This document shows, in pieces, positions 28,601-37,533 of a stretch of 64,000 bases of DNA (the stretch's first letter is position 1; every line of letters begins with the position of its first letter). The translations under genes and the position numbers were made by a program. This DNA comes from Malaciobacter mytili LMG 24559. Its GTDB lineage: Bacteria > Campylobacterota > Campylobacteria > Campylobacterales > Arcobacteraceae. The notes under the pieces were generated by a model. That model was not told where the DNA came from. It saw only the letters and a list, made by a program, of their open reading frames with translations, and made no database searches. Location: positions 1,674,001 to 1,738,000 of the forward strand of contig NZ_CP031219.1 of NCBI RefSeq assembly GCF_003346775.1. Direction: 5' to 3'.

Positions 28601-31600
28601 GAGTTATTTGCACTATTTCCTTTAATAGTATCACTTTGAGTTGAACCTAATACATTCTCTATATCTATTAAAGTATCATTTTGAGATGAATCTTTATGAA
28701 TATCTTGTGAAACAGTTTTAGATAAATCAACATTTATCTCTTTATTTCCGCTATAATCAACTGTATCAATATCACTTCCACCATCTAAAGTATTATTTCC
28801 ACTTGAAGCTTTTAATAAATCCTCTCCACTACCACCTAGTAAAGTATCATCTCCTTCTCTTCCATCTAAAGTATCATTTCCAGCTCCACCACTTAATACA
28901 TTTTTTTCACTATTTCCTTTAATAGTATCAGCTAAAGAAGAACCTTTTACATTCTCTACTTCTGAAATTTTATCAAGTTGTGTACCATCATTGAAGACAT
29001 CTTGATAAGTTGAAACTTCTAAATCAATTTGAACACTTTTATCTCCACTATAATCAAGAGTATCATAACCAGTTCCTCCAATTATAACATTTGAGCCAGT
29101 TCCTCCATATAAAGTATCATCTCCACTTCCACCATCTAGTGTGTCATTCCCATCATTTCCATATAAAATATCATTATCATCTTGACCTAAAAGTGTATCA
29201 TTCCCACTTCCACCACTTATAGTATCATTTCCTGCTCGACCTTCAAATAGGTTATCTACATTATCATCAAGGTCTCCAAGAATTCTATCATTATTATTTG
29301 TTCCAATAATATTTTCGATACTAATAAGTCTATCTTGACCATTATCTCCATCAATAGAGGCAATTCCTTCATTTCTTAAAGTATCATCACCTAGATTCAT
29401 ATCTACAACAATTCCACTTGTTCCACTAACTTGTGAATAATCAGCTGTATCTATATACTCTTTATACTCACTTGAAATATTTGCAGAGCTTGAAAAACTA
29501 TTTTGTGTTTCTAAATAGATATTTGTGCCATCATGCATAATTTTGCCTAAAGCAGTTGCAGAAGAGTTATTATTGAAATTTGTAACTAATCCATCTAAAA
29601 TATCAGCTAAACTTGTAGTTGAGCTTGAAATAAAAGCAATAATAATTCCACCAAGATTTAAAGTATAAGTTGAATTATTTTGAGTAGTTACAGTAAGTTT
29701 ATAAGCGTTTGTTCCTCCATCTAAAGTATCATTTTTACCTTTACCTATTAAAGTATCATTTCCAGCTCCACCACTTAAAGTATTAGCTTCTTCATTTCCT
29801 ATAATAGTATCATTTCCTGCTCCACCATCAAGGTTTTCTATATTTTTAATAATAATTTTTCCAACACTTGTATCTTGAACTGTATCCCCTAAAGATAAAT
29901 CAATAGTTATATCCTCTGAAGTAAAAGCAAAACTTGCAAAGTCTTTACCAAGTCCCCCATCAATATAATCAACTCCACTATTTGCACCAGAACCAAGTAA
30001 AGTATCATCACCATCATTTCCAACTAAAATATTTGCTTCATTTGTACCTTTTAGTGTGTCATCTCCACTTCCTCCAATTGCACCTTCAATTGAAATAAAT
30101 GTATCACTTCCTTGACTAGCACTAATTGATTTAGACCCTTGAGAGTTTAAATCAATATTTAAATCCTCTGTTGCATCAGAATAATCAGCAGTATCAATTC
30201 CATCTCCACCATCTAAGATGTCATCTCCTCCTGCACCTTTTAAAGTATCATTTCCTGCTTTCCCACTTAAACTATTATTTTGTTCATCACCTTTAAGAAT
30301 ATCATCAAATTTAGAACCAATAATATTTTCAATATTTTCAACTCTATCAACGCCAACAGAAGTTCCACCAATTTGGTCATCAACTCTATTATTTGCCAAA
30401 TCAGCAATAATACCTTTACTATTTCCAATAATTGAATCTAAATATGTATAATCAATAGTATCAATACCAACTCCACCATCAATATAATCATTACCTAAAC
30501 CACCAATTATTAAATCATTGCCTTCTCTTCCAAGTAAAGTATCATCTCCACTTCCACCATCTAAAGTATCATTTCCTGCTTGACCATCTAAGATGTTTTT
30601 ATTATCATCTCCTATTAATGTATCATCATTAGTTCCTGCAATTATATTTTCAACAGAAGAGATAACATCCTTATTTATTCCATCAATTTTTAAATTTGTA
30701 ATATTATCTTTATTTAATGCAACTTCAATTTTTCCACTAACAGAACTATAATCAACTGTATCTAAACCACTTTCTCCATGAAAAGTATCATTTCCTAAAC
30801 TAGAAATATATGTATCATTTCCATTATTTGCAAAAATTGTATTATTTAGATTATTACCTTTAATCGTATCATCATAATTTGAACCAATTATATTTTCTAT
30901 ATTACTTATTAAATCTGTTTCAATTCCAATAAAAGCACTACTTTGAGCCCCATCATCTCCCAATGTAACATTAATAGAAGTTGTTTCTTGAGAAAAATCT
31001 ACAAAATCTAATCCATCAGAACCATCTAAAGTATCGTTTCCAATTCCACCAGATAAAGTATCATTTCCAATTCCACCATTTAAGTAATCATCACCCTCTT
31101 TTCCATAAAGTTTATCATTACCACTAGCACCTAAAATACTATTATTAGAAGCATTACCTTTTAAAGTATCATTTCCTGATGAGCCTAAAATATTCTCTAT
31201 ATTTACTACTTGTACTTTTCCATCACCAGTATCTTGAAAATCTGTTATGCTTAAATCTAAAGTAATAGGTGTATTAAGTGGAACACTTTCAAAACTTATC
31301 CAGTCATCAGAACCACTTTCACCATTTAAATAATCATTTCCCGCACTACTTATTAAAGTATCATTTCCCGTTCCACCAAAAATAGAGTTATCATCATTAT
31401 TACCTTTTAAAGTATCATCATATGAAGTACCAATTAGATTTTCAATATTTAATAAAGTATCATTTCCAGCAGATTTTGTATCTTGAGAAGTTGTAAGAGA
31501 TAAATCAACACTAACAGAGCCATTTATATCCCTATAAGTAGCATAATCATCTTCACCTGCGCCACCATCAATTACATCATTTCCAAGTCCACCACTTAAA

Positions 31601-34014
31601 ATATCATTTTCAGTTCCACCATCAAGATAGTCATCACCTTCATTTCCATATAAAGTATCGCTATTTACTCCACCTTTTAAAGTATTATTATCACTATTTC
31701 CTGTAATAGTATCTGAACCTCTTGAACCAGTGGCATTTTCTATATTATATATCTTAGAATAACCTTCTCCTAAAATATAATTATCTTTTAAATTTATAAT
31801 TTGAGAAACACTAGAATTTGAAGCATCAACAGTATCCCCTTTAGAGCTATTAGTTCCTCCATCTAAAATATCATCATTTCCACTAATAAAAATAGTATCA
31901 TCTCCATCTAAAGCATTTATACTATTTTTTGAATCATTTCCTGTAATTGTATCATCATAATTTGAACCAATTACATTTTCAATAGATCTTAATTCATCAT
32001 TCCCATCAATTCCAGTTGCTGTTCCATAAATACCATCTTCTAAATCTTGATCTAATACTACAACAACCCCTTGATTATCAACACTATTTACTGCATTTTC
32101 ATAGCTTACTGTATCAATACCACTTCCACCATCAATTATGTCGTTACCAGCATTTCCCTCAAGTTTATCATTTCCAACACCACCATTTAAAGTATCATTT
32201 CCTGCATCACCACTAATAGTATCGTAACCATTATTACCATTTAAAATATTTTCTTTATCATCACCTTTAATAATATCATTATCTTGTGAACCATTTACAT
32301 TTTCAATATTTAATAAAGTATCATTTCCTTCACCAGTAGCAGTTCCAGCAGCTAAATCTACAACAACACCTTCAGGATTAACACTATCTATATGAGAAAA
32401 ATCTATTGTATCAATTCCTTCATTTCCATTTACAATATCATTTCCTAAACCAGAAGCAATCCAATCATCTCCTGTCCCACCTTCAATAGTATCATTTCCT
32501 GCATATGCTCTTATTGTATCATTTCCACTATTTCCATAAATAGTATCATCATTAAGCCCCGCATAAATAGTATCATTTACTGTTCCACCATTTATAGTAT
32601 TTTTTAAATTTGTAGAACCATATAAAACTGTATCATTAATATTTGAACTAATTACAAAACCTGTTTGTTCACTTTGCCCATTAACTTTATCTATTTCATC
32701 ATTATCTATTTCTTGATATTTATATTCAGAAGGATCGGTAATATCATTTATTTTTTTAAGATTTACTCCAACTGTTAAATCAAACTCTTCAGTTGTTTTA
32801 GAAGGAGTTTGTACATCACCTCTTAAATTTTCATCAATATTATTTATATCAAATACTGTTTGAGCTTTTATATTTAATACAAAGTTTTTATCAACATTTG
32901 TATTCATTGTAATATTTATATTTATATTACCTTTTGCATCAATTGTAAAACCTTCAACTTCATCAGTATCTGGATTATCTTTTACAAGTAACCAACTATT
33001 TCCAGATTGAACTGCATTATGAACTTTAAACCCTGCTGGTAAATCATCACTACTAATCCATACTTTTTCAATAGCAAAACCTGCCCCTTGTATAGGACTT
33101 AATTTTATAGTTCTTGAAGTATAGTTATCTCCAAAATATTCGCTATTGTCTGAGTTAATTACCACACTATCATATTTATTTATATCAGCAGTTTTATAAG
33201 ACATCTCTTCTGCATTAGTTTGTTTTTTAATTTCAGAAGCGTTTGCACTTACATTTGAATTTGGATAAATATTTTCATAATATGTTCCACCTCCACCTTG
33301 TACCGTTAGAACTCTTTTAGCATCAGCTCCTGTTCCTTGAATAGACTCATCTACACTTTGTAAAACATGTTGCATATCAATAGAAAATTCAAATTTTAAA
33401 GGAGGAGCATCATTTACTTCATCTTCTTTTTGTGGAGTACCATCTTTTTTAGGAGGTTCCCCTAAAATTGGTGGTTCTTGTGGTTCTGGGATTTCTGGTG
33501 GAATTTCAGCATCTAAAGCTTTTTCTAGTTCATTATCTGAAGTAAACTCATTTTCTTCTAATTGCACTTCAGTAATAATAACTGGGGGATTTGTATTTGT
33601 ATTTTTTTCAGTTACATCTTCTAATTTTTCAACCTCTTGCGTTGAACTTGGTGGAATATCTAAATCTTCATTGGCAAGAACAGCTTCTAATGGCAAATTA
33701 TTAACTTCTTCTATTTCTGATAAAATATTTCCTAAAGTCATAGTTTTCCCACCAATACTTAATGTTGGTGGAGTATCATTGTAGCCCATTAAAGCCATAG
33801 ATACAAAAGTATAAACTCCTCCATCAGGGAATTCTAAAATTATATCTCCCCCAATAAGTTTATACGATACATCATCTAAATTTAGATTTGCATCTTCCAA
33901 ATCTATTTTATCTCCAGGCCTTACATAAACTGCAATATTTTCACCACTTTGTGGTTTACCTTTTATTTGAACTTTTTTATTTAGGTATTTTACTATTTCA
34001 TCATTTTTTGCCAT
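1660..34014 (-). CDS. Giant RTX-type adhesin, 10,784 residues
   Basis: One uninterrupted frame of 32,355 bp encodes a predicted ~1.1 MDa secreted protein. There is no signal peptide. Residues 1-120 form a compact N-terminal module. Residues ~125-205 are acidic and proline-rich ([10 protein letters not shown]). Residues ~205-455 are non-repetitive beta-type sequence. From ~465 to ~9,900 the protein is a tandem array whose units read roughly GNDTLxGGxGxDTxDYS, a variable strand, then DTLxxIENxIGSxxDDTIxGN; GGxGxD nonapeptides of this kind bind calcium in RTX proteins. A second repeat family follows at ~9,985-10,475, then more Asp-rich sequence. The tail ends in LTIDLIDA, like type I secretion signals. 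I noticed no cysteine on reading. It probably works as a calcium-rigidified surface adhesin. A good AGGGAAG ribosome site precedes the ATG. No secretion genes are nearby. Confidence 0.93.
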   Translation of the reverse strand: MAKNDEIVKYLNKKVQIKGKPQSGENIAVYVRPGDKIDLEDANLNLDDVSYKLIGGDIILEFPDGGVYTFVSMALMGYNDTPPTLSIGGKTMTLGNILSEIEEVNNLPLEAVLANEDLDIPPSSTQEVEKLEDVTEKNTNTNPPVIITEVQLEENEFTSDNELEKALDAEIPPEIPEPQEPPILGEPPKKDGTPQKEDEVNDAPPLKFEFSIDMQHVLQSVDESIQGTGADAKRVLTVQGGGGTYYENIYPNSNVSANASEIKKQTNAEEMSYKTADINKYDSVVINSDNSEYFGDNYTSRTIKLSPIQGAGFAIEKVWISSDDLPAGFKVHNAVQSGNSWLLVKDNPDTDEVEGFTIDAKGNININITMNTNVDKNFVLNIKAQTVFDINNIDENLRGDVQTPSKTTEEFDLTVGVNLKKINDITDPSEYKYQEIDNDEIDKVNGQSEQTGFVISSNINDTVLYGSTNLKNTINGGTVNDTIYAGLNDDTIYGNSGNDTIRAYAGNDTIEGGTGDDWIASGLGNDIVNGNEGIDTIDFSHIDSVNPEGVVVDLAAGTATGEGNDTLLNIENVNGSQDNDIIKGDDKENILNGNNGYDTISGDAGNDTLNGGVGNDKLEGNAGNDIIDGGSGIDTVSYENAVNSVDNQGVVVVLDQDLEDGIYGTATGIDGNDELRSIENVIGSNYDDTITGNDSKNSINALDGDDTIFISGNDDILDGGTNSSKGDTVDASNSSVSQIINLKDNYILGEGYSKIYNIENATGSRGSDTITGNSDNNTLKGGVNSDTLYGNEGDDYLDGGTENDILSGGLGNDVIDGGAGEDDYATYRDINGSVSVDLSLTTSQDTKSAGNDTLLNIENLIGTSYDDTLKGNNDDNSIFGGTGNDTLISSAGNDYLNGESGSDDWISFESVPLNTPITLDLSITDFQDTGDGKVQVVNIENILGSSGNDTLKGNASNNSILGASGNDKLYGKEGDDYLNGGIGNDTLSGGIGNDTLDGSDGLDFVDFSQETTSINVTLGDDGAQSSAFIGIETDLISNIENIIGSNYDDTIKGNNLNNTIFANNGNDTYISSLGNDTFHGESGLDTVDYSSVSGKIEVALNKDNITNLKIDGINKDVISSVENIIAGTNDDTLIGDDNKNILDGQAGNDTLDGGSGDDTLLGREGNDLIIGGLGNDYIDGGVGIDTIDYTYLDSIIGNSKGIIADLANNRVDDQIGGTSVGVDRVENIENIIGSKFDDILKGDEQNNSLSGKAGNDTLKGAGGDDILDGGDGIDTADYSDATEDLNIDLNSQGSKSISASQGSDTFISIEGAIGGSGDDTLKGTNEANILVGNDGDDTLLGSGANSGVDYIDGGLGKDFASFAFTSEDITIDLSLGDTVQDTSVGKIIIKNIENLDGGAGNDTIIGNEEANTLSGGAGNDTLIGKGKNDTLDGGTNAYKLTVTTQNNSTYTLNLGGIIIAFISSSTTSLADILDGLVTNFNNNSSATALGKIMHDGTNIYLETQNSFSSSANISSEYKEYIDTADYSQVSGTSGIVVDMNLGDDTLRNEGIASIDGDNGQDRLISIENIIGTNNNDRILGDLDDNVDNLFEGRAGNDTISGGSGNDTLLGQDDNDILYGNDGNDTLDGGSGDDTLYGGTGSNVIIGGTGYDTLDYSGDKSVQIDLEVSTYQDVFNDGTQLDKISEVENVKGSSLADTIKGNSEKNVLSGGAGNDTLDGREGDDTLLGGSGEDLLKASSGNNTLDGGSDIDTVDYSGNKEINVDLSKTVSQDIHKDSSQNDTLIDIENVLGSTQSDTIKGNSANNSLFGSSGDDTLVGKEGNDTLNGGDGILDIADYSSSSSGIIVDLNDADGDGFQVVNDGFGDKDKLVDIEIVNGSSNDDKLRGSSLNDTFIANAGNDTLIGLLGDDSLQGNAGNDTFIAGIDSNNDGVLESGDDGVDTMDGGENSDTIDYSNLDNSHSIKVTLDGSTQVEVTVINGSNDKIKNIENVTGSAGDDTLIGDSNDNTLKGALGDDTLQGGLGNDTLDGGSNTSIGDTVSYLNANSSVNVNLGLNNVAQNISAEQGNDTLIDIENAIGSLYNDTLIGNTQDNTLEGKEGNDTLIGLAGNDKLLGGIGNDVLRGGSGDDILNGGEGIDTADYSDATEDLDIDLNSQGSKTISASQGSDTFISIEGAIGGSGDDTLKGTSGVNTLIGGEGNDTLLGGGAGDALNYDYIEGGAGSEDFVSYSYIEASGQKVVIDLANSEVQDTIGAGHIKINTVENLEGGAKDDTLFGNDSENTLIGREGSDVFAGRDGDDTFIGGKATIVNGVVTANEDNENDTATYLDVNGQISVNMNVAGENDATLNIGKVINDGYNNVDTLYGVENIIGSNYADTIIGDSDDNVNNTFIGANGADVINGGSGNDVVYGGFSDATVETTNEEALKDTLYGGSGDDTLYGNKGEDTLYGEAGNDELRGGEGLDTADYSNENKIVVTLSEGATVTIDSNNNGTFENDGSDDRDTLYGIENITGSNLGNDTITGDSNSNIIKGLAGNDTLSGAGGSDTLDGGIGNDTVSFEYLNSTSSNAVVDLSNNNSTIYTNTNVATSDSDTLISIENVQGSSNNDTITGNSEANILNGNAGDDTIFSSLNNDTIDGGTQTSKDIMSYKNSSASITLTATAGGYEVVKQSGGTDTLVNIEEVHGSNYKDNFTGRALNDTFKAGAGDDILNGAEGSNSLYGEEGNDTFTTGSGNDLFDGGDNQDLVDYSSITTNNTNVLATHTGIEIDLSNANAQNVHSSAGSDTLVNIENIKATSLDDYILGNNENNTIYAQEGNDTIEGGAGEDLIYGGAGNDTLDGGSGADNIYGEAGDDLIKFTSTIADSKNDVIDGGNEADNSRGVDTLDYTLVNDSISIDLQDSSVAYVKVGSDNFHHQVKNIENVVGTTFDDTIKGDTANNTLVGNSGNDTLSGEAGEDKLLGGLGSDILSGGAGNDILAGDGDGTAIYTNEVGAVDTVDYSSEKNEDLVIDISDGAHFISSSQGTDTFYGIEGVIGGEKNDTLTGNSGANTLVGNKGNDTLLGGGASSGYDYIDGGEGEADFVSFEYTAKDITVDLSKGEVIQTTGDGDLIIKNIENLAGGYGNDTIIGNNSNNTLEGGAGSDTLVGKAGNDILIGGSGYALTITNLSSLVSFEVNGQTISYDNTSAGKTEAEVLIELVSLFEANSNAQANNTSVKVEGNTLHIKTQQTVTGNNITVNEDSDTADYSSLNAGIGIEVDLTAPDANGYNVFNDGLGSKDKLEGIENITGSIYKDIITTDNKNNTIFANGGNDTLDGQGGDDYIDGGTGDDKIIGGAGNDILYGQGGNDTFVALQNDGEDIIDGGDNSDTIDYKLASLGSYHLEVNLSNSSIAGVDANSAILTDGVTSIKDTITNIENIIGTTGDDTFIGNSLDNSFSGEEGSDTVNFSNSSASIIANLQTNSATGIDIGTDTITSIENVIGSSSDDTIIMSNEDEVNIIDGADHNTTASGKGDTISYENYTSNVEVDLLNNINNVSDTILNIENIIGGTANDTLKADNNKNSLMGGAGSDTLQGRGGDDYLDGGSSTDTADYSDATGNVVVDLHSVINTASGAGVGTDTLKDIENIIGSNFDDTFIGSVDNANIFDGGLNTSIGDTVDYSKLTDINNDRVIVDLSNEIATIISGGTKPSDTLKNIENAIGTAGNDTFIGNSVNNVFDGGSGSESDKADYSNVIGTGVTVDLSGVTQTVSISSSNIDTVKNIEDFDGSNQNDTFIMKSNDVLSNVIDGKAGNDTISYEAYTNSVEVDMTTNINNTGDTLLNIENLKGGSNGDTLRGNDLNNSIEGLTGSDTIYSSKGIDTIDGGDNIDIASYEKESGKVIVTANADEYLVTKVANSNNEDTLKNIEEVHGSNYADEFTGGANADTFKGGASNDILKGEANNDSLYGEAGDDTLLGGVGDDYLDGGEANETRGDTVSYENRNESVIVDLNLGEATATVGSGERDILKDIENITGSTVDDKIFGDDEANTLFGKEGNDTLKGEAGVDYIDGGDNNDTIYGGADADRLYGGSGDDSFKIENTASELTGDIIDGGDNSDTIDYSNINNGVNIRLNGSLNSEATIISSLDKHTVKNIENVIGTTGSDTIEGDSNNNVLDALTGANDTISFANATSKMSANIGTSDKTIDSNILTANQSSGDGSIDTITNFDNIIGSKQDDTFVGNDDSNSISGDLGNDTIYAQAGADDLRGGEGNDLLNGGSGADDIFGDGGSDTVTYEDAFKVEVRLRGASNGIANEEYSVGGASTDKLYSIENVIGSSGDDTIEGDEGNNTLIGGAGNDTISFANSTTAITVDLSNETSVQNTNDGNDLIQGFENIIGSKNSDNLIGNNEKNIIYAGLLDDTIDGKAGDDTLFGEAGNDKIIGGAGSDSLVGGSGNDTFIATIGDGNDVIDGFTSSGTESSDDKDTIDYSLINDGIHHLEINLDNTNTILGVSSNSALVKDGSTVEQSDTILNIENVIGTSNDDTIIGNAEDNQLKGEGGDDTLVGGLGNDQLIGGDNGISGDWVDYSYSTNNIFTDLNSSNEVFVDSDGLVGFSSTDEKDIISQIENIKGSDIASKADTITGNSENNSILGLKGDDTIDGGDGDDYLDGGEGSNTLSYASATSDVKVNFDSSSHYGIAASSATGAGNDTLANFINLLGSKQNDTLVGNNQANHISGSDGNDTLDGLGGDDILDGGIGSNLYKMSLDDGQDKIIGGVDKDTVDYENITTSNAIKVTLENSAETTVYIDVNGDKDFTNDGNVYDTVKAVENIYGGAGDDTIIGNSFENTFKGNLGDDVIDGKAGEDLIYGGAGNDTLNGSTDDDILYGEEGDDKLYGGSHKDTLYGGAGNDTLEGGEDADTLYGGAGDDNLSGGDGDDIIDGGEADEVNGDTIDYSSKSTNLDVNLMKLNGGYATATLGLEKDSLANIENIIGTIDNDIIGGDSGNNRLEGKKGDDTIAGEAGNDTLLGNEGDDTFIAGVYDSISDTYINGDDGIDYIDGGVGEEDNFGDKIDYSAFDATQNISIDLSSIDTSNNNYATVSVTNGSDDYIKNIENITGSKGDDTIYGDSNKNILDGNEGNDTLRGSAGDDTLIGGVGHDTVDYSNALKAIEVNLKNAIEVSQDGFDNQDNLDGIEVVIGSNFADSLTGSDSVDTFIGGAGNDKFFATKGSDTFYGGTLDSSNTHSVENGEYNKIDYIDAKRIYVDLSTTLTDSNLNSYSEVLKSNSSLTSDGFTNLESTDKLYSIVNINGTVNDDTIIGNSATNFFEGDGGDDYLEGKGGDDNLKGEAGNDTFVATSANDGSDTIDGGEDSDTIDYSALTANSINVTLAEASTVTQVIVNGGDTDNIKDIENVIGSQVNDIITGNSQANILKGEGGDDTLEGGAGDDILDGGTNSIVGDTVSYSKANSSVSVDLGLNNISQNISVEQGNDTLTDIENVIGSAYNDTFYSNESANNSFDGGVTDSLGGDTVDYSKRLVDASDKIVANLQTGNVVIINDGTQSAVDTLTSIENITGTAGNDTITGNSDKNTLKGLSGDDIIEGGAGDDYIDGGTDTLGDTVYYNNATSGVSVDLGIDGVAQSVGGGQGVDTLVDIEHIIGSGYADTFRGNNSESNTFNGGANLSTNIENNNDENDTVDYSNLTNSNDKIVVDLSNTSGNNVAVTVANAAQGSDTLINIENVIGTAGNDTFTGNSDSNNLQGGSGDDTFFIKDAAIVGESDTINGGTNTTVGDTVDFSQVTSYYVDVNLSSQDLLLKNSSNVIVRDDNVLNIENITGTQNEDKIIGDSSKNILKGEGGTDTIRGEAGNDIIYGGDNTNNDKTSTVYEILDGGADNDTIFGGAGNDSILGGVGVGDDSLYGEAGNDIIKGGSGVDYIDGGDDDDFINGEAGVDELRGGLGADTIYGGTEGDTIYGDEIDLNKTPTGNDNDTIFGEDGVDYIYGGFGDDTLSGGANNDYLYGGVLGQDSGIDTVTYENATNGIVVDFVNNRATGEGIDELYDIENAIGSKYDDTFISKLTVSNRFDGGNDESGEVNGDSISYEQVNVDSIDDKVVIDLSTSADAQGYYKADIYQDGSIVTSDYLKNMENITGSKGNDTITGDNDKNTLIGLEGDDTLSGQGGDDVLNGGAGKDTASFSEKNVAVEVDFKTNKATTSTETDTLIDIENAIGGTSSDTFKMNEDNKTNIIDGNTSIDTISYEYYTTNGVKVNLSTTTVQTVTTGDIDTILNIENIIGSLKDDVVIGSSLNNSIILGSGNDTFIAGVDTNNDGILENVDDGADYFDGGIGTGDWADYSVILDDANSSTNGIELTLDGANETQVKVNGQASNDIILNVEHIKGTQDSDSIKGDVQNNSLVGEAGNDILSGEAGMDKLQGGSGDDTLLGGSGDDILEGGADNDTLTGGVGSDKLYGGTFNGTTHTDLGIDTVDYTNALESLTIDLDVNAAGGLDALGNEEGRSDGATGDQGQGIDELYGIENVIGSNFSADTIYGNTANNIINSKAYDDYIEARDGNDTIYAGSGNDTIIATSANDGNDYIDGSTGIDTIDYSNLNEGIILDLSTAATEDFDGVGGADSWKVTVTNGDDDIVKDVENIIGSTVNDTIIADSKANEIQGGQGADFLSGNGGNDEIYGYKKGESETSIEYDTVSYEYLTSKGVDVDLQAGTALVDTNDKDNLYSIENVIGGSVDDKIAGSDVVNTLQGNSGNDTFISSLGNDTIYGGKLNTSNIHQDIDTSDLIDYSNSINDNNKIFVDLNNILSDGVNNYSEIKVSLSSNSDFSTPIYTDRVYGIENIKGTNNSDTIFGNNASNTLIGNGGADTLKGAGGADKLDGGAGDDIFIIDSTADATGDEIIGGDNYDTVNYQGVDQGITVNLDGVTTATVNIGGNTHTLTEIEYVIGTEFNDNITGDFNLNKIQGMGGNDTISGQDGSDKLYGGADSANSINSGNDIIDGKAGDDLIYGGDGNDILKGGTGKDTLYGEDGQDTILGESEDDIIYAGAGNDSINGGLGADTIYGGSGDDIITFEQADNKVDIIYGDDENGDSGIDTVDYSQAISGMTVTLAEGNNEGSASSADQGNDKLFGIENIIGSNLGKDLINGNSEKNILSGMGEDDTIYGNAGEDTIYGGDNNDTLFGGEDNDSIDGEAGDDIIYGGAGNDTLTGGTGNDIFKTTYTTNTFDGNDTINGGANSDTIDYSAIIDTQYYANIDLTSQTTNIYDSSNANAIVKTDSIVSIENAIGTSGNDTFRGNDQVNSLNGSLGIDTVFYTYASLTAGIVANLNAQTTTKNINGTILVDTISEIENIVGTDYDDTFITKLNTANVIDAGETNSNGIQNGSEVRGDTIDYSSNGATKIVVDLDTVDAQDYATVTVSGTNAANDKVKDIENITGTAGNDTILGNADANTLLGMAGNDSLDGKAGIDYIDGGAGNDTITGGSGADKLFGSSGNDIFVDIDFTADSIDGGNEDDSSRGSDTIDYSSLDTTSMVSGISVTLNDSTIATVTVNSDTTNHTIVNIENIYGTNKDDNIIGDLGDNTLKGNDGTDYIDGSFGNDVIDGGANTGVESLLGGDGFDTIYGGDGIDAIFGGNGNDKIYGDDSLSSSSMVNNDILNGGAGEDTLFGGYGDDTLIGGADDDKLKGGEGSDTADYSSESSSINANISNSFAVGASIGTDTFESIENITGSNLVNEADNITGSDENNTLKGLAGDDTISELAGDDVVEGGAGNDYIYAGAGNDIIDGDDTDDSTTNGTSDTLDYSTIAINDDTGDTRYIGNESSNDLYSGIEVDLTVTTAQRIHNEYGIDTITNIENIIGSNKNDYIKGNAQDNTLEGRSGDDYLSGLEGADRIIGGAGIDTADFSVGNQNVIIDMTKSQTDGSSDTYRVENDGFGNKEFLDGVENIITGNGDDTIYADSASNIITTGSGNDTIRGGEGADVIDGGDDIDTADFSDLAYGVVVDLDTDNNSATAAEGTAISNSKVDTLRNIENVIGTERADNITGDEKDNTLFGGGDNDTFKGLEGTDYIDGGSGNADTIDYSDGTQGIKVDLSGSQTLADNTTYRVQDDGFGNKEYIDGIENIIGTNSADTIIGNDSDNKLEGGAQDDTIYGGAGSDTLVGGTGADTFRGGLGDDVIFGNAQNISSVDTNRDLVDYSTSSTGVKVNLSDTTSTINFSKETNINLATQTSTGEGTDRLYDIQDINGSNLIDTLVGSDEVNSIKAGGDNDILIGAGGADILMGEAGNDTILGGLDGDTIYGGDNLADSGNDTVDYSYITDSKAINVDLTRTASEVQLQSDATIFDNLDGIENIIGTKNNDIIKGDDNFTTVNILDGYKGDDSFISSKGSDEIQGGEGLDTIDYSNVDLANGGNAVIVDLGLQEASDDGYQNGGIAVKDKLVSIEKVIGTTGDDKIYGDSNSNILIGNSGNDTINAREGDDSIDGGAGNDELKGGTGKDIIFGGADNDRIYGDEGNDTLKGDAGDDTLYGGIGNDTFEGGLGIDTLNYSTSDSGITVTLNEGNGDYGNITSSTDGDDVLSDHIEIIKGSNYADVISGFNGTALVGENYNDTFFGESNDDILNGGIGDDYLDGGAGDDTIKGQAGNDVINGNNGTDTIDFSDANSGVQVYLGKIDDNKNAVVHEVMEDGFGTQDDVLNIEKVIGSNHNDTIMGDSSTNEIKAGSGDDTIIATDGGDTIDGGSNTTTTGGGDWLSFKAIDETSVGSGIGISATMESGTVSGGLGTTTITNIENIFGTAYKDSITGDANDNSLDGYLGDDILVGGAGNDALLGGLGNDTLRGGEGIDSYDGGADEDLIDFYYTQNSVEVNLSTSTVINDGYGNTENGITNIENIGGTLNYNDILTGDNNNNKIFGYGGADTLFGLGGTDTIYGGTGADVISTGSGAGDVAFGEESIDTLTGGLDGDILIGGDQTGNDVEEDWADYSSSSTGIFANLNDTISETQDDTLDAVLEGTYSKIIDATDSNKFDYITQIENIKGSNNDDTMGGDASKNSLIGNGGDDTFYISAGQDYIDGGTHTNGDWISFEYYTPIGTIDLQNNNVGDTKAYNIENVIDYNGNRSETVWGSTTDNIFIMYGGNDRVLGREGDDIYDMGEGNDRIDANYGNDTIIGGDGTDILDYYHYFGSSTGAKIILTNVDLNNDGDTNDANESSVISSLNIDGLATLTNGTHDFYQIKDGRGFTDYIYKNGSVADIEDFELTDRADIVSLDANNNNVNSRGGNDTIYTQGGDDVVYAGSGLDTVYGGTGNDRIYGQDSADSLFGDAGDDILEGGNDIDYLNGGADNDTLRGDAGNDTLEGGTGNDSLYGGINSDTLISDEGTDYLDAGNDADGLDVDTLQFKGGTQGVIVNISTTDTLTYGGNNTLASNRLIDSYGNLEQVYGIENVVGTNYNDTFLGNDDINRLTGGDGDDYFYISLGDDNILGENGNADTIDFSLLTTTSGAAIDLEVQDNAVFTVDGTQYNQALSGIENVIGTLQNDIIKGTSSTSYSNTLKGLAGDDKIYGLEGNDTLDGGDDNDTLFGGAGNDRLIGGVGNDTIDYSSSSSGVKVNIETSSQGGINANQATGEGTDSLDSIENVVGSNSNDTIYGNSLVNTLSGNASDDKLYGMAGNDTLNGDGGADTLDGGANNDVLNGGDGNDLFIASLGDGDDAINGGNNIDIVDYSSLLSSLNVTLDASGNATINLAGTDSLTSIEGFYGTSSNDSITGNAQINVFEGRAGDDILTGNGGDDTLDGGSGNDTIYAGSGNDKVIGGTGEDWIDYSVSDLGVNTSSNVNLRAQTSSGDNGDDVISQIEHVKVGNGTNTIEGNSLNNSLIGGTGTDTLSYSGAAASVTVDIANGNATGDGNDTFANFEKYIGSSQADIFKNDSIDNINIDGGNSNDLVDYSTATSATLTVTIDGTNPISVSDGTNSDTLTNIESIKTSNGNDNFIVSSTSNLDTLDAGSGTDTLTLSGDLDLSNVTLLNFEKIIVQDGDTLTLNAVDLDNKTMNIELQGSANLIVEATSNANEHDFANITVTKNSGKVTLDVKQSVDLSSKNLGNNTLFDTFTIGTAATLILSEAQAISKVVNGSGNVVIEVNSNSSTDFSSILTLDNSANETVEFSSNTTFTGNLADSKANIVSGAILNIDASRVTSKEVIGNGALNITNLDATPNADFSNIASSLNVNASTASNVTYTGNLDNVDTLTIGNGTVFTTDASIISSKIVNGSGTLNVTNLDLMLNANFTNVNPTTLNVEWSSSSALTYTGNLSNVDNLTISSGTMNVDALILNSATVITNNAALNINNLEAVSSMDLTKVSGNSANVDWSGTATFTGNLGTSNLIVSSGTMSVSDSATINNANSIIVNGTLQANASLLNGDTISGSGVLIVNNLDSATTMDFSNLTVNTINVDWSGTATYTGNLTNVDKLNISSGTLSLDDSILGTTTVTGNGNLVVNANDSSLDLSNVSSTLGVVTINDSASNVNIQGSAGDDILNLNGGDDTANLANGNDSVNIDIANLSNADSIDGSIGSDSFNFTTSGTIDSDAFSNIVNFETLNFSNGNDVILFDDITDFTNFNNKFTTINDLGGNDTINFGSISITGDLDFSKLDDFETLNLSSSDDDITISGDEPTNINGEAGNDTFALDFSNIGSFNLDGGANSDKVKVSGNGISITNDLDNLFGGAENFTNIEHLDITSLNGGAAFSSDVEKEFEITASMVEEWLGSTNGNLKLSLTKAQAENLSFTTSDSQEHNTSVSGSANSIDNGGVYNLDADTTLTIDLIDA
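2590..4060 (-). repeat. Second repeat family near the adhesin C-terminus
   Basis: Residues ~9,985-10,475 lack GGxGxD motifs. Instead they carry units of about 65-85 residues with the words TYTGNL, NVDxLTISSGT, NxxxLNVxNLD and NVDWSG. Five TGNL copies are seen between about 2,740 and 3,630. The alternation of Asn, Leu, Ser and Thr suggests a right-handed beta-solenoid rather than Ca-binding RTX structure. This places a different material between the RTX rod and the secretion tail. Confidence 0.75.
24110..25052 (-). repeat. Adhesin super-repeat copy C
   Basis: This is the most diverged of the three copies. It has [30 protein letters not shown], then YIDGG / [12 protein letters not shown], then a non-RTX insert (24311-24556), and ends near IITTDNKNN. 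The shared order of blocks supports common descent with copies A and B. Confidence 0.65.
24311..24556 (-). other. Non-RTX insert domain 2 in the adhesin
   Basis: About 80 residues sit at the same place in super-repeat C as the insert of copy A. It starts [19 protein letters not shown], has a helix-like stretch ([16 protein letters not shown]) and a strand with GNTLHIKTQ, then returns to DTADYS. Shared features with insert 1 are the xLTxT start, a ~15-residue helix and a GTxIxLxTQ-like strand. Confidence 0.6.
26855..27612 (-). repeat. Adhesin super-repeat copy B
   Basis: This copy is closest to copy A at its start: [12 protein letters not shown], then [16 protein letters not shown] with near-identical DNA. 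It carries the YIEGG / [12 protein letters not shown] block and ends at [11 protein letters not shown]. It lacks the ~80-residue insert of copies A and C; a short unrelated linker ([16 protein letters not shown]) sits at the same place. Confidence 0.75.
29251..30200 (-). repeat. Adhesin super-repeat copy A
   Basis: The copy runs from [12 protein letters not shown] through [16 protein letters not shown], then a YIDGG / [10 protein letters not shown] block, and ends at ILGDLDDNV. Copies B (26855-27612) and C (24110-25052) repeat this order. The A and B starts are 2,583 bp apart, a multiple of three, and are very similar at DNA level. Copy A contains the non-RTX insert at 29451-29706. Confidence 0.75.
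29451..29706 (-). other. Non-RTX insert domain 1 in the adhesin
   Basis: About 85 residues interrupt the RTX array between a LDGG nonapeptide and the following DTADYS word. The segment begins [19 protein letters not shown], has a Leu/Ile-rich helix-like stretch ([13 protein letters not shown]) and a later strand GTNIYLETQ. It has no GGxGxD motif. It looks like a small alpha/beta domain and shares a strand-helix-strand plan with the insert at 24311-24556. Confidence 0.6.
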
Positions 34015-34311
34015 TAGACTTCCCTTATTTATTTTAATAACTAAATTAAATAAATTATATCTAATTAAAATGTGTTTTATTTTAGATTTTGAAAAAAATA
34101 TTTTTTTTATTATGTTAAACTACATAATTATAAATAATTAAAAATAATTTTAACTATTTTATGGTAGTTCCAGAAGTTAAAATTTCATTTTTTTAATTTA
34201 TGTTGTATTACATATTTATTGATTTTTTTAGAGTTTTTTTGCTTTATTTTTTCTTAAATAATAAAAGTTTTTTGTATTGTGTCTTAAAAATATATAAAAA
34301 TTAAAAATTAT
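34015..34311 (-). promoter_or_regulatory. Leader and promoter region of the adhesin gene
   Basis: This is a 297 bp non-coding stretch between the TPR-glycosyltransferase stop and the adhesin start. A perfect TATAAT lies at 34059-34054 on the minus strand, preceded by TTAGA, the same layout as other promoters in this window. It would give a leader of about 30 bases containing the AGGGAAG ribosome site. The remaining ~230 bp are extremely AT-rich with long T-runs and no recognisable gene or clear hairpin. Such a stretch upstream of a costly surface protein is a likely binding region for regulators or nucleoid proteins (inference). Confidence 0.6.
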
Positions 34312-35886
34312 CTAAATAGTATTTTTTTTATTTAGCAAGAATTTTTTATCTTTTTTTTCTAAGATAAAATTTAAATCTTTAAAAACTTTATCAAAAACAA
34401 TCTGCCAATTTTTATCTTTTTTTTGTCTATAAAGTTTTAAGCTATCATACCAAACAGTGTCACTTCTTTCAATCATCCATCTCCAGTCAGGAATAAAAGG
34501 TAATAAAACCCAACAATTTTTTCCTAAAGCTCCACATAAATGAGCAATACTACTATCAATAGTAATTACTAAATCAAGTTGTGAGATTATATTTGCTGTA
34601 TCTTTAAAATCTTTAATACTCTTACTACAATCATATACATTTGAAGCCTTAAAATTCTCTACATTTTCAATTTGTAAAGAGTAAAAAGCAACTTCTTTTA
34701 AACTAAATAATTGATGAAAATAGACAGCATCAATAGAGCGATTTTTATCATTTTTATATTTTTTATTTCCTTGATAAAAAAAACCTATATGCAATTTAAA
34801 ATTTTGTTTTTTAATTTTTTTCTTATTTGCTTTAAAAGTTAAATAAGGAGTTTTTATTTTAACATCTTCTAAATCTAAATTTAAAATTTTAGGTAAACAC
34901 ATCAAAGATGTATAATAATCAACATTATAAAGTGTTTGATTATTTGATACAAATTCAATATCATAAAAAGAGTCTTCAAACAAAGTTCTAAGTTCATTAT
35001 TTACTGCAAAATATATCTTTTTTGGATTTTTTTTAACTTTTAAATAGTTTATAAATCTTATAAATTGAATATTATCTCCAAAACCTTGCTCTTGTGCTAT
35101 TAGTATTGTTTTATTATTAAGGTCTTCATTATTATAAAAGGGTAAATTATAAGAAGCTTTTTTAAGCTCATTTTTAGCTTCCCATCTATAATCATACTCT
35201 TTAAATCCTTCTTTATAATCCCCATATAATAAAAGAATATTTGATTTTGCAAAATGTGCATCTGCATAATCTTCTTTTAATTCAATTGCCTTTTCATAAT
35301 GAAAAAGAGCTTGTGAATATTTTCCTAAAGCTAGCAATGATAAACCTTTTGAATAGTAGGCTTTATAATTACTTTTATCAAGACTTAAAACTATATCAAA
35401 CTGTCTAATTGCATCTTTATATTTTTCTAAAGTATGTAATAAATTTGCTTTATTATATCTAGCATCTATATCATCAGTTTTATAAAAAATTGCCTTTTCA
35501 TAACATTTTAAAGATAAATTATATTTTTTTAGTTTTTTATAGCAAACACCTAAGTTTATATAAGCATTTAAATAATCCTCTTTTATTTTTATGGCTTCTA
35601 AAAAATTTTCTTTTGCTTTTAAATACTCACTAATATTTAAATATAAAACACCTAAATTAAAAAAAGTTTTAAAGGCCTGGGGATTTATTTCAATAGCCTT
35701 AGTATAAAAAGTAATAGCAAGGTCATAACTATTTTGTAAAAAAAGAATATTTGCATAGTTTGTATATAAAATTTCACTCTCATTTAAAGTTAAATTTTCA
35801 CTAAGTAACTTTTTATATAAAGCTTTTGCTTCTTGTAAATTTCTATCTTGATGTAAAGATATTGCTAAAGAGAGTTTTTTATTCAT
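34312..35886 (-). CDS. TPR protein with GT9-like glycosyltransferase domain
   Basis: The protein has 524 residues. The N-terminal ~250 residues are about six to seven tetratricopeptide repeats. From about residue 255 there is a domain like heptosyltransferase family 9 (GT-B fold): EQGFGDNIQFIRF near 263-275, GFFYQGNKKYKNDKNRS, then DLVITIDSSIAHLCGALGK and LLPFIPDWRWM. This last block is the donor-binding end typical of TPR-linked glycosyltransferases. The sugar and acceptor are not predictable from sequence. The start ATG overlaps the upstream ATPase stop by eight bases (ATGAATAA), so the two are translationally coupled. Its place directly upstream of the adhesin gene suggests that it glycosylates the adhesin in the cytoplasm (inference). 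A polysaccharide role is the alternative. Confidence 0.85.
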   Translation of the reverse strand: MNKKLSLAISLHQDRNLQEAKALYKKLLSENLTLNESEILYTNYANILFLQNSYDLAITFYTKAIEINPQAFKTFFNLGVLYLNISEYLKAKENFLEAIKIKEDYLNAYINLGVCYKKLKKYNLSLKCYEKAIFYKTDDIDARYNKANLLHTLEKYKDAIRQFDIVLSLDKSNYKAYYSKGLSLLALGKYSQALFHYEKAIELKEDYADAHFAKSNILLLYGDYKEGFKEYDYRWEAKNELKKASYNLPFYNNEDLNNKTILIAQEQGFGDNIQFIRFINYLKVKKNPKKIYFAVNNELRTLFEDSFYDIEFVSNNQTLYNVDYYTSLMCLPKILNLDLEDVKIKTPYLTFKANKKKIKKQNFKLHIGFFYQGNKKYKNDKNRSIDAVYFHQLFSLKEVAFYSLQIENVENFKASNVYDCSKSIKDFKDTANIISQLDLVITIDSSIAHLCGALGKNCWVLLPFIPDWRWMIERSDTVWYDSLKLYRQKKDKNWQIVFDKVFKDLNFILEKKDKKFLLNKKNTI

Positions 35887-37198
35887 TATCTAAAGATTTA
35901 GTTGTATTAAAGTAACTGTTTTTTGAAACAATAATATATCTTTTTTGTAAAGTTGTTTGCATTTTTTCTGAAATAACTTTTAATTTACCATAGGCTATTT
36001 TTGCCATCTCTTCATCTTGCCATAATATTTGTACAAAAGTAATATTTTTTCTATCATATGCAACTAAATCTATATTATTAGAATTATTATCCCACCAGCT
36101 TCCAATAGCTGTTGGTTCATAACCAAAAGTAACTCTTTTATTTTTTAAAATATGCTCTTTTATATATTTTTTATAACTATCTTGAATAGTCTTACTCATA
36201 AAATTTTCTTGAATTTGCTTTGTAATAGGTAGTAATTCTTGCTTAGAAATTAAAGCTTTATTTGGATAAATATAATAAAACCAAAATTTTAAAGCGTTAT
36301 CCTCAATAATATATCTTCCAAATTTTCCACTTTTTTCTTCACTATCAATTGGGATTTCTTTTATTAAAATCATCATCTCTAAAAGCTTTTGAATATATCT
36401 GCTTAAATAAGTAGATTTTACATTTAAAAACTCTGCAATATCTCCTATTTTAGTCTTACCAAGGGAAATTGCATATAAAATTGAACAGTATGTTCCAATA
36501 TCTTGAATCTCTGATTTTAAAATATCAATTCCCAAATTAAATAAATAAGAATTTGTTGATAAAAATAAATTGTAAATATTTTCTGCAAGATTTATATTTT
36601 TATTATAATATTTTAAATACCTAGGAGAAGTTCCTAAAAGTGTATAGACACAAAGTTGGTCTAGTTTTGGAAGATTTGGAATCATAGTTTTAATTGTTTC
36701 AAACTCTAAAGACTTTAAAATAAAAAAATCATTATTTTTTTCTAACTCTTGAATATATTCATCTTTAAAAATAGTTGCACTTGTTAAAACCAAATAGATA
36801 TTTTTTTTAGAAAGCTGTTTTTTCCAAAATAAAAGTAATTCATCTAAAGCTTTCTTATGTACTTTTAAAATATTATGAAAGTCTTCAATTACAACAATAA
36901 GCTTTTCATCTACTTCTTGTCGATTTAGAAGATTTAATACTTCTAGAAAATTATTAAATTTTTGGTTTGTTTTATATAAAGAAAAATATGAAATTATTTC
37001 ATTTGCCATATTAGTAAAAAAAAGATTTTGACTCATATCATTTAAACTTATATAAATAGCTTGTTTATCTTTGATAAACTGAGTTACTAAAGCTGTTTTG
37101 CCTATATATTTTCTACCAAAAATAAACTTCATTTGAGAATTTGGTTTATTATATCCTTCTTCTAAGTACTTCAAATCTTTTTGTCTATTAATTAACAT
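35879..37198 (-). CDS. DUF234-type ATPase (archaeal ATPase family)
   Basis: The protein has 439 residues. It has a P-loop GRKYIGKT at about 28-35 and a Walker-B-like strand LIVVIEDF near 99-106, in which the usual Asp-Glu order is inverted to Glu-Asp. A winged-helix-like segment follows at about 240-290 (GDIAEFLNVKSTYLSRYIQ). The C-terminus resembles the DUF234 nuclease-like domain (DLVAYDRKNITFVQILW). Family members are poorly characterised STAND-like ATPases. It is the first gene of the minus-strand cluster and is coupled to the TPR-glycosyltransferase. A TATAAT lies at 37235-37230 upstream. Its role with the adhesin is unknown; regulation or defence are both possible. Confidence 0.75.
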   Translation of the reverse strand: MLINRQKDLKYLEEGYNKPNSQMKFIFGRKYIGKTALVTQFIKDKQAIYISLNDMSQNLFFTNMANEIISYFSLYKTNQKFNNFLEVLNLLNRQEVDEKLIVVIEDFHNILKVHKKALDELLLFWKKQLSKKNIYLVLTSATIFKDEYIQELEKNNDFFILKSLEFETIKTMIPNLPKLDQLCVYTLLGTSPRYLKYYNKNINLAENIYNLFLSTNSYLFNLGIDILKSEIQDIGTYCSILYAISLGKTKIGDIAEFLNVKSTYLSRYIQKLLEMMILIKEIPIDSEEKSGKFGRYIIEDNALKFWFYYIYPNKALISKQELLPITKQIQENFMSKTIQDSYKKYIKEHILKNKRVTFGYEPTAIGSWWDNNSNNIDLVAYDRKNITFVQILWQDEEMAKIAYGKLKVISEKMQTTLQKRYIIVSKNSYFNTTKSLDNE

Positions 37199-37229
37199 AT
37201 CTTTTTCTTTAATATTAAATATTTTAATT

Positions 37230-37235
37230 ATTATA
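37230..37235 (-). promoter_or_regulatory. -10 element for the ATPase / TPR-glycosyltransferase pair
   Basis: A perfect TATAAT on the minus strand lies about 30 bases upstream of the ATPase start. No -35 box is evident, as is usual for Campylobacterota sigma70 promoters, which rely on upstream T-rich periodic sequence. It sits in the 335 bp divergent region 37199-37533. Confidence 0.5.
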
Positions 37236-37440
37236 CTTTAAGATTTCTTATTTTTATAATCTATTAGAAATAGAAAACTTATTTCTTTTGACTTTGTTAT
37301 GACTTTTTTTGTGTAAATTTGTCACACCTTGTTTTTTTTATAAAAAAATAAAAAGTTATAAAATAAGCCAATTTTCTTATATCATTTTTTTAAAAAGTAC
37401 CAATTTTAGACCATTTTAAATAATTTTTTTATGTTTCTTC

Positions 37441-37533
37441 TTTTTTTTAGACACAATTAGATTTTTTCAATTAAATTGAGTTTTATATTTCTAAAGTTAT
37501 TATAAAGTTAAGATTTTATTATAGGGATGAGAC
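37441..37533 (+). promoter_or_regulatory. Promoter and candidate operator of the atypical regulator
   Basis: A T-run followed by AGACACAATTA (-10-like CACAAT at 37452-37457) would start a ~70-base leader. Inside the leader are a perfect palindrome TCAATT-A-AATTGA at 37467-37479 and two direct copies of AAAGTTA at 37493 and 37504, exactly 11 bp apart. Direct repeats of about one helical turn are typical of OmpR-family sites. A third AAAGTTA is at 37352. The ribosome site AGGGATGAG precedes the ATG. The rest of 37199-37440 is AT-rich without a gene. Confidence 0.4.

Larger units (their letters stand above)
4290..32620 (-). repeat. RTX-type repeat array inside the adhesin gene
   Basis: The coding region is built from units of roughly 65-110 residues, on the order of a hundred of them. 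Each combines one to several Ca-binding nonapeptides (GGxGND) with a spacer whose conserved words are DYS, VDL, IEN and IGS. Units vary in the number of nonapeptides and in spacer length. At the DNA level they share short words such as GTATCATTTCC on the plus strand but are otherwise diverged, which fits an old array with local recent duplications. Confidence 0.9.

Noticed and set aside
5628..32216. Several open frames on the plus strand opposite the adhesin, rich in His, Leu, Tyr and Gln (for example 5628-5891, 14706-14957, 32016-32216).
   Set aside because: They are antisense images of the RTX repeats (GND/GGx codons read backwards give His/Leu-rich text), are low-complexity, and lack ribosome sites or conserved motifs.
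4290..32620. Regularly spaced short repeats that might suggest a CRISPR array or satellite DNA.
   Set aside because: The periodicity keeps one open frame and encodes GGxGND peptides; repeats are imperfect and there are no constant spacers.
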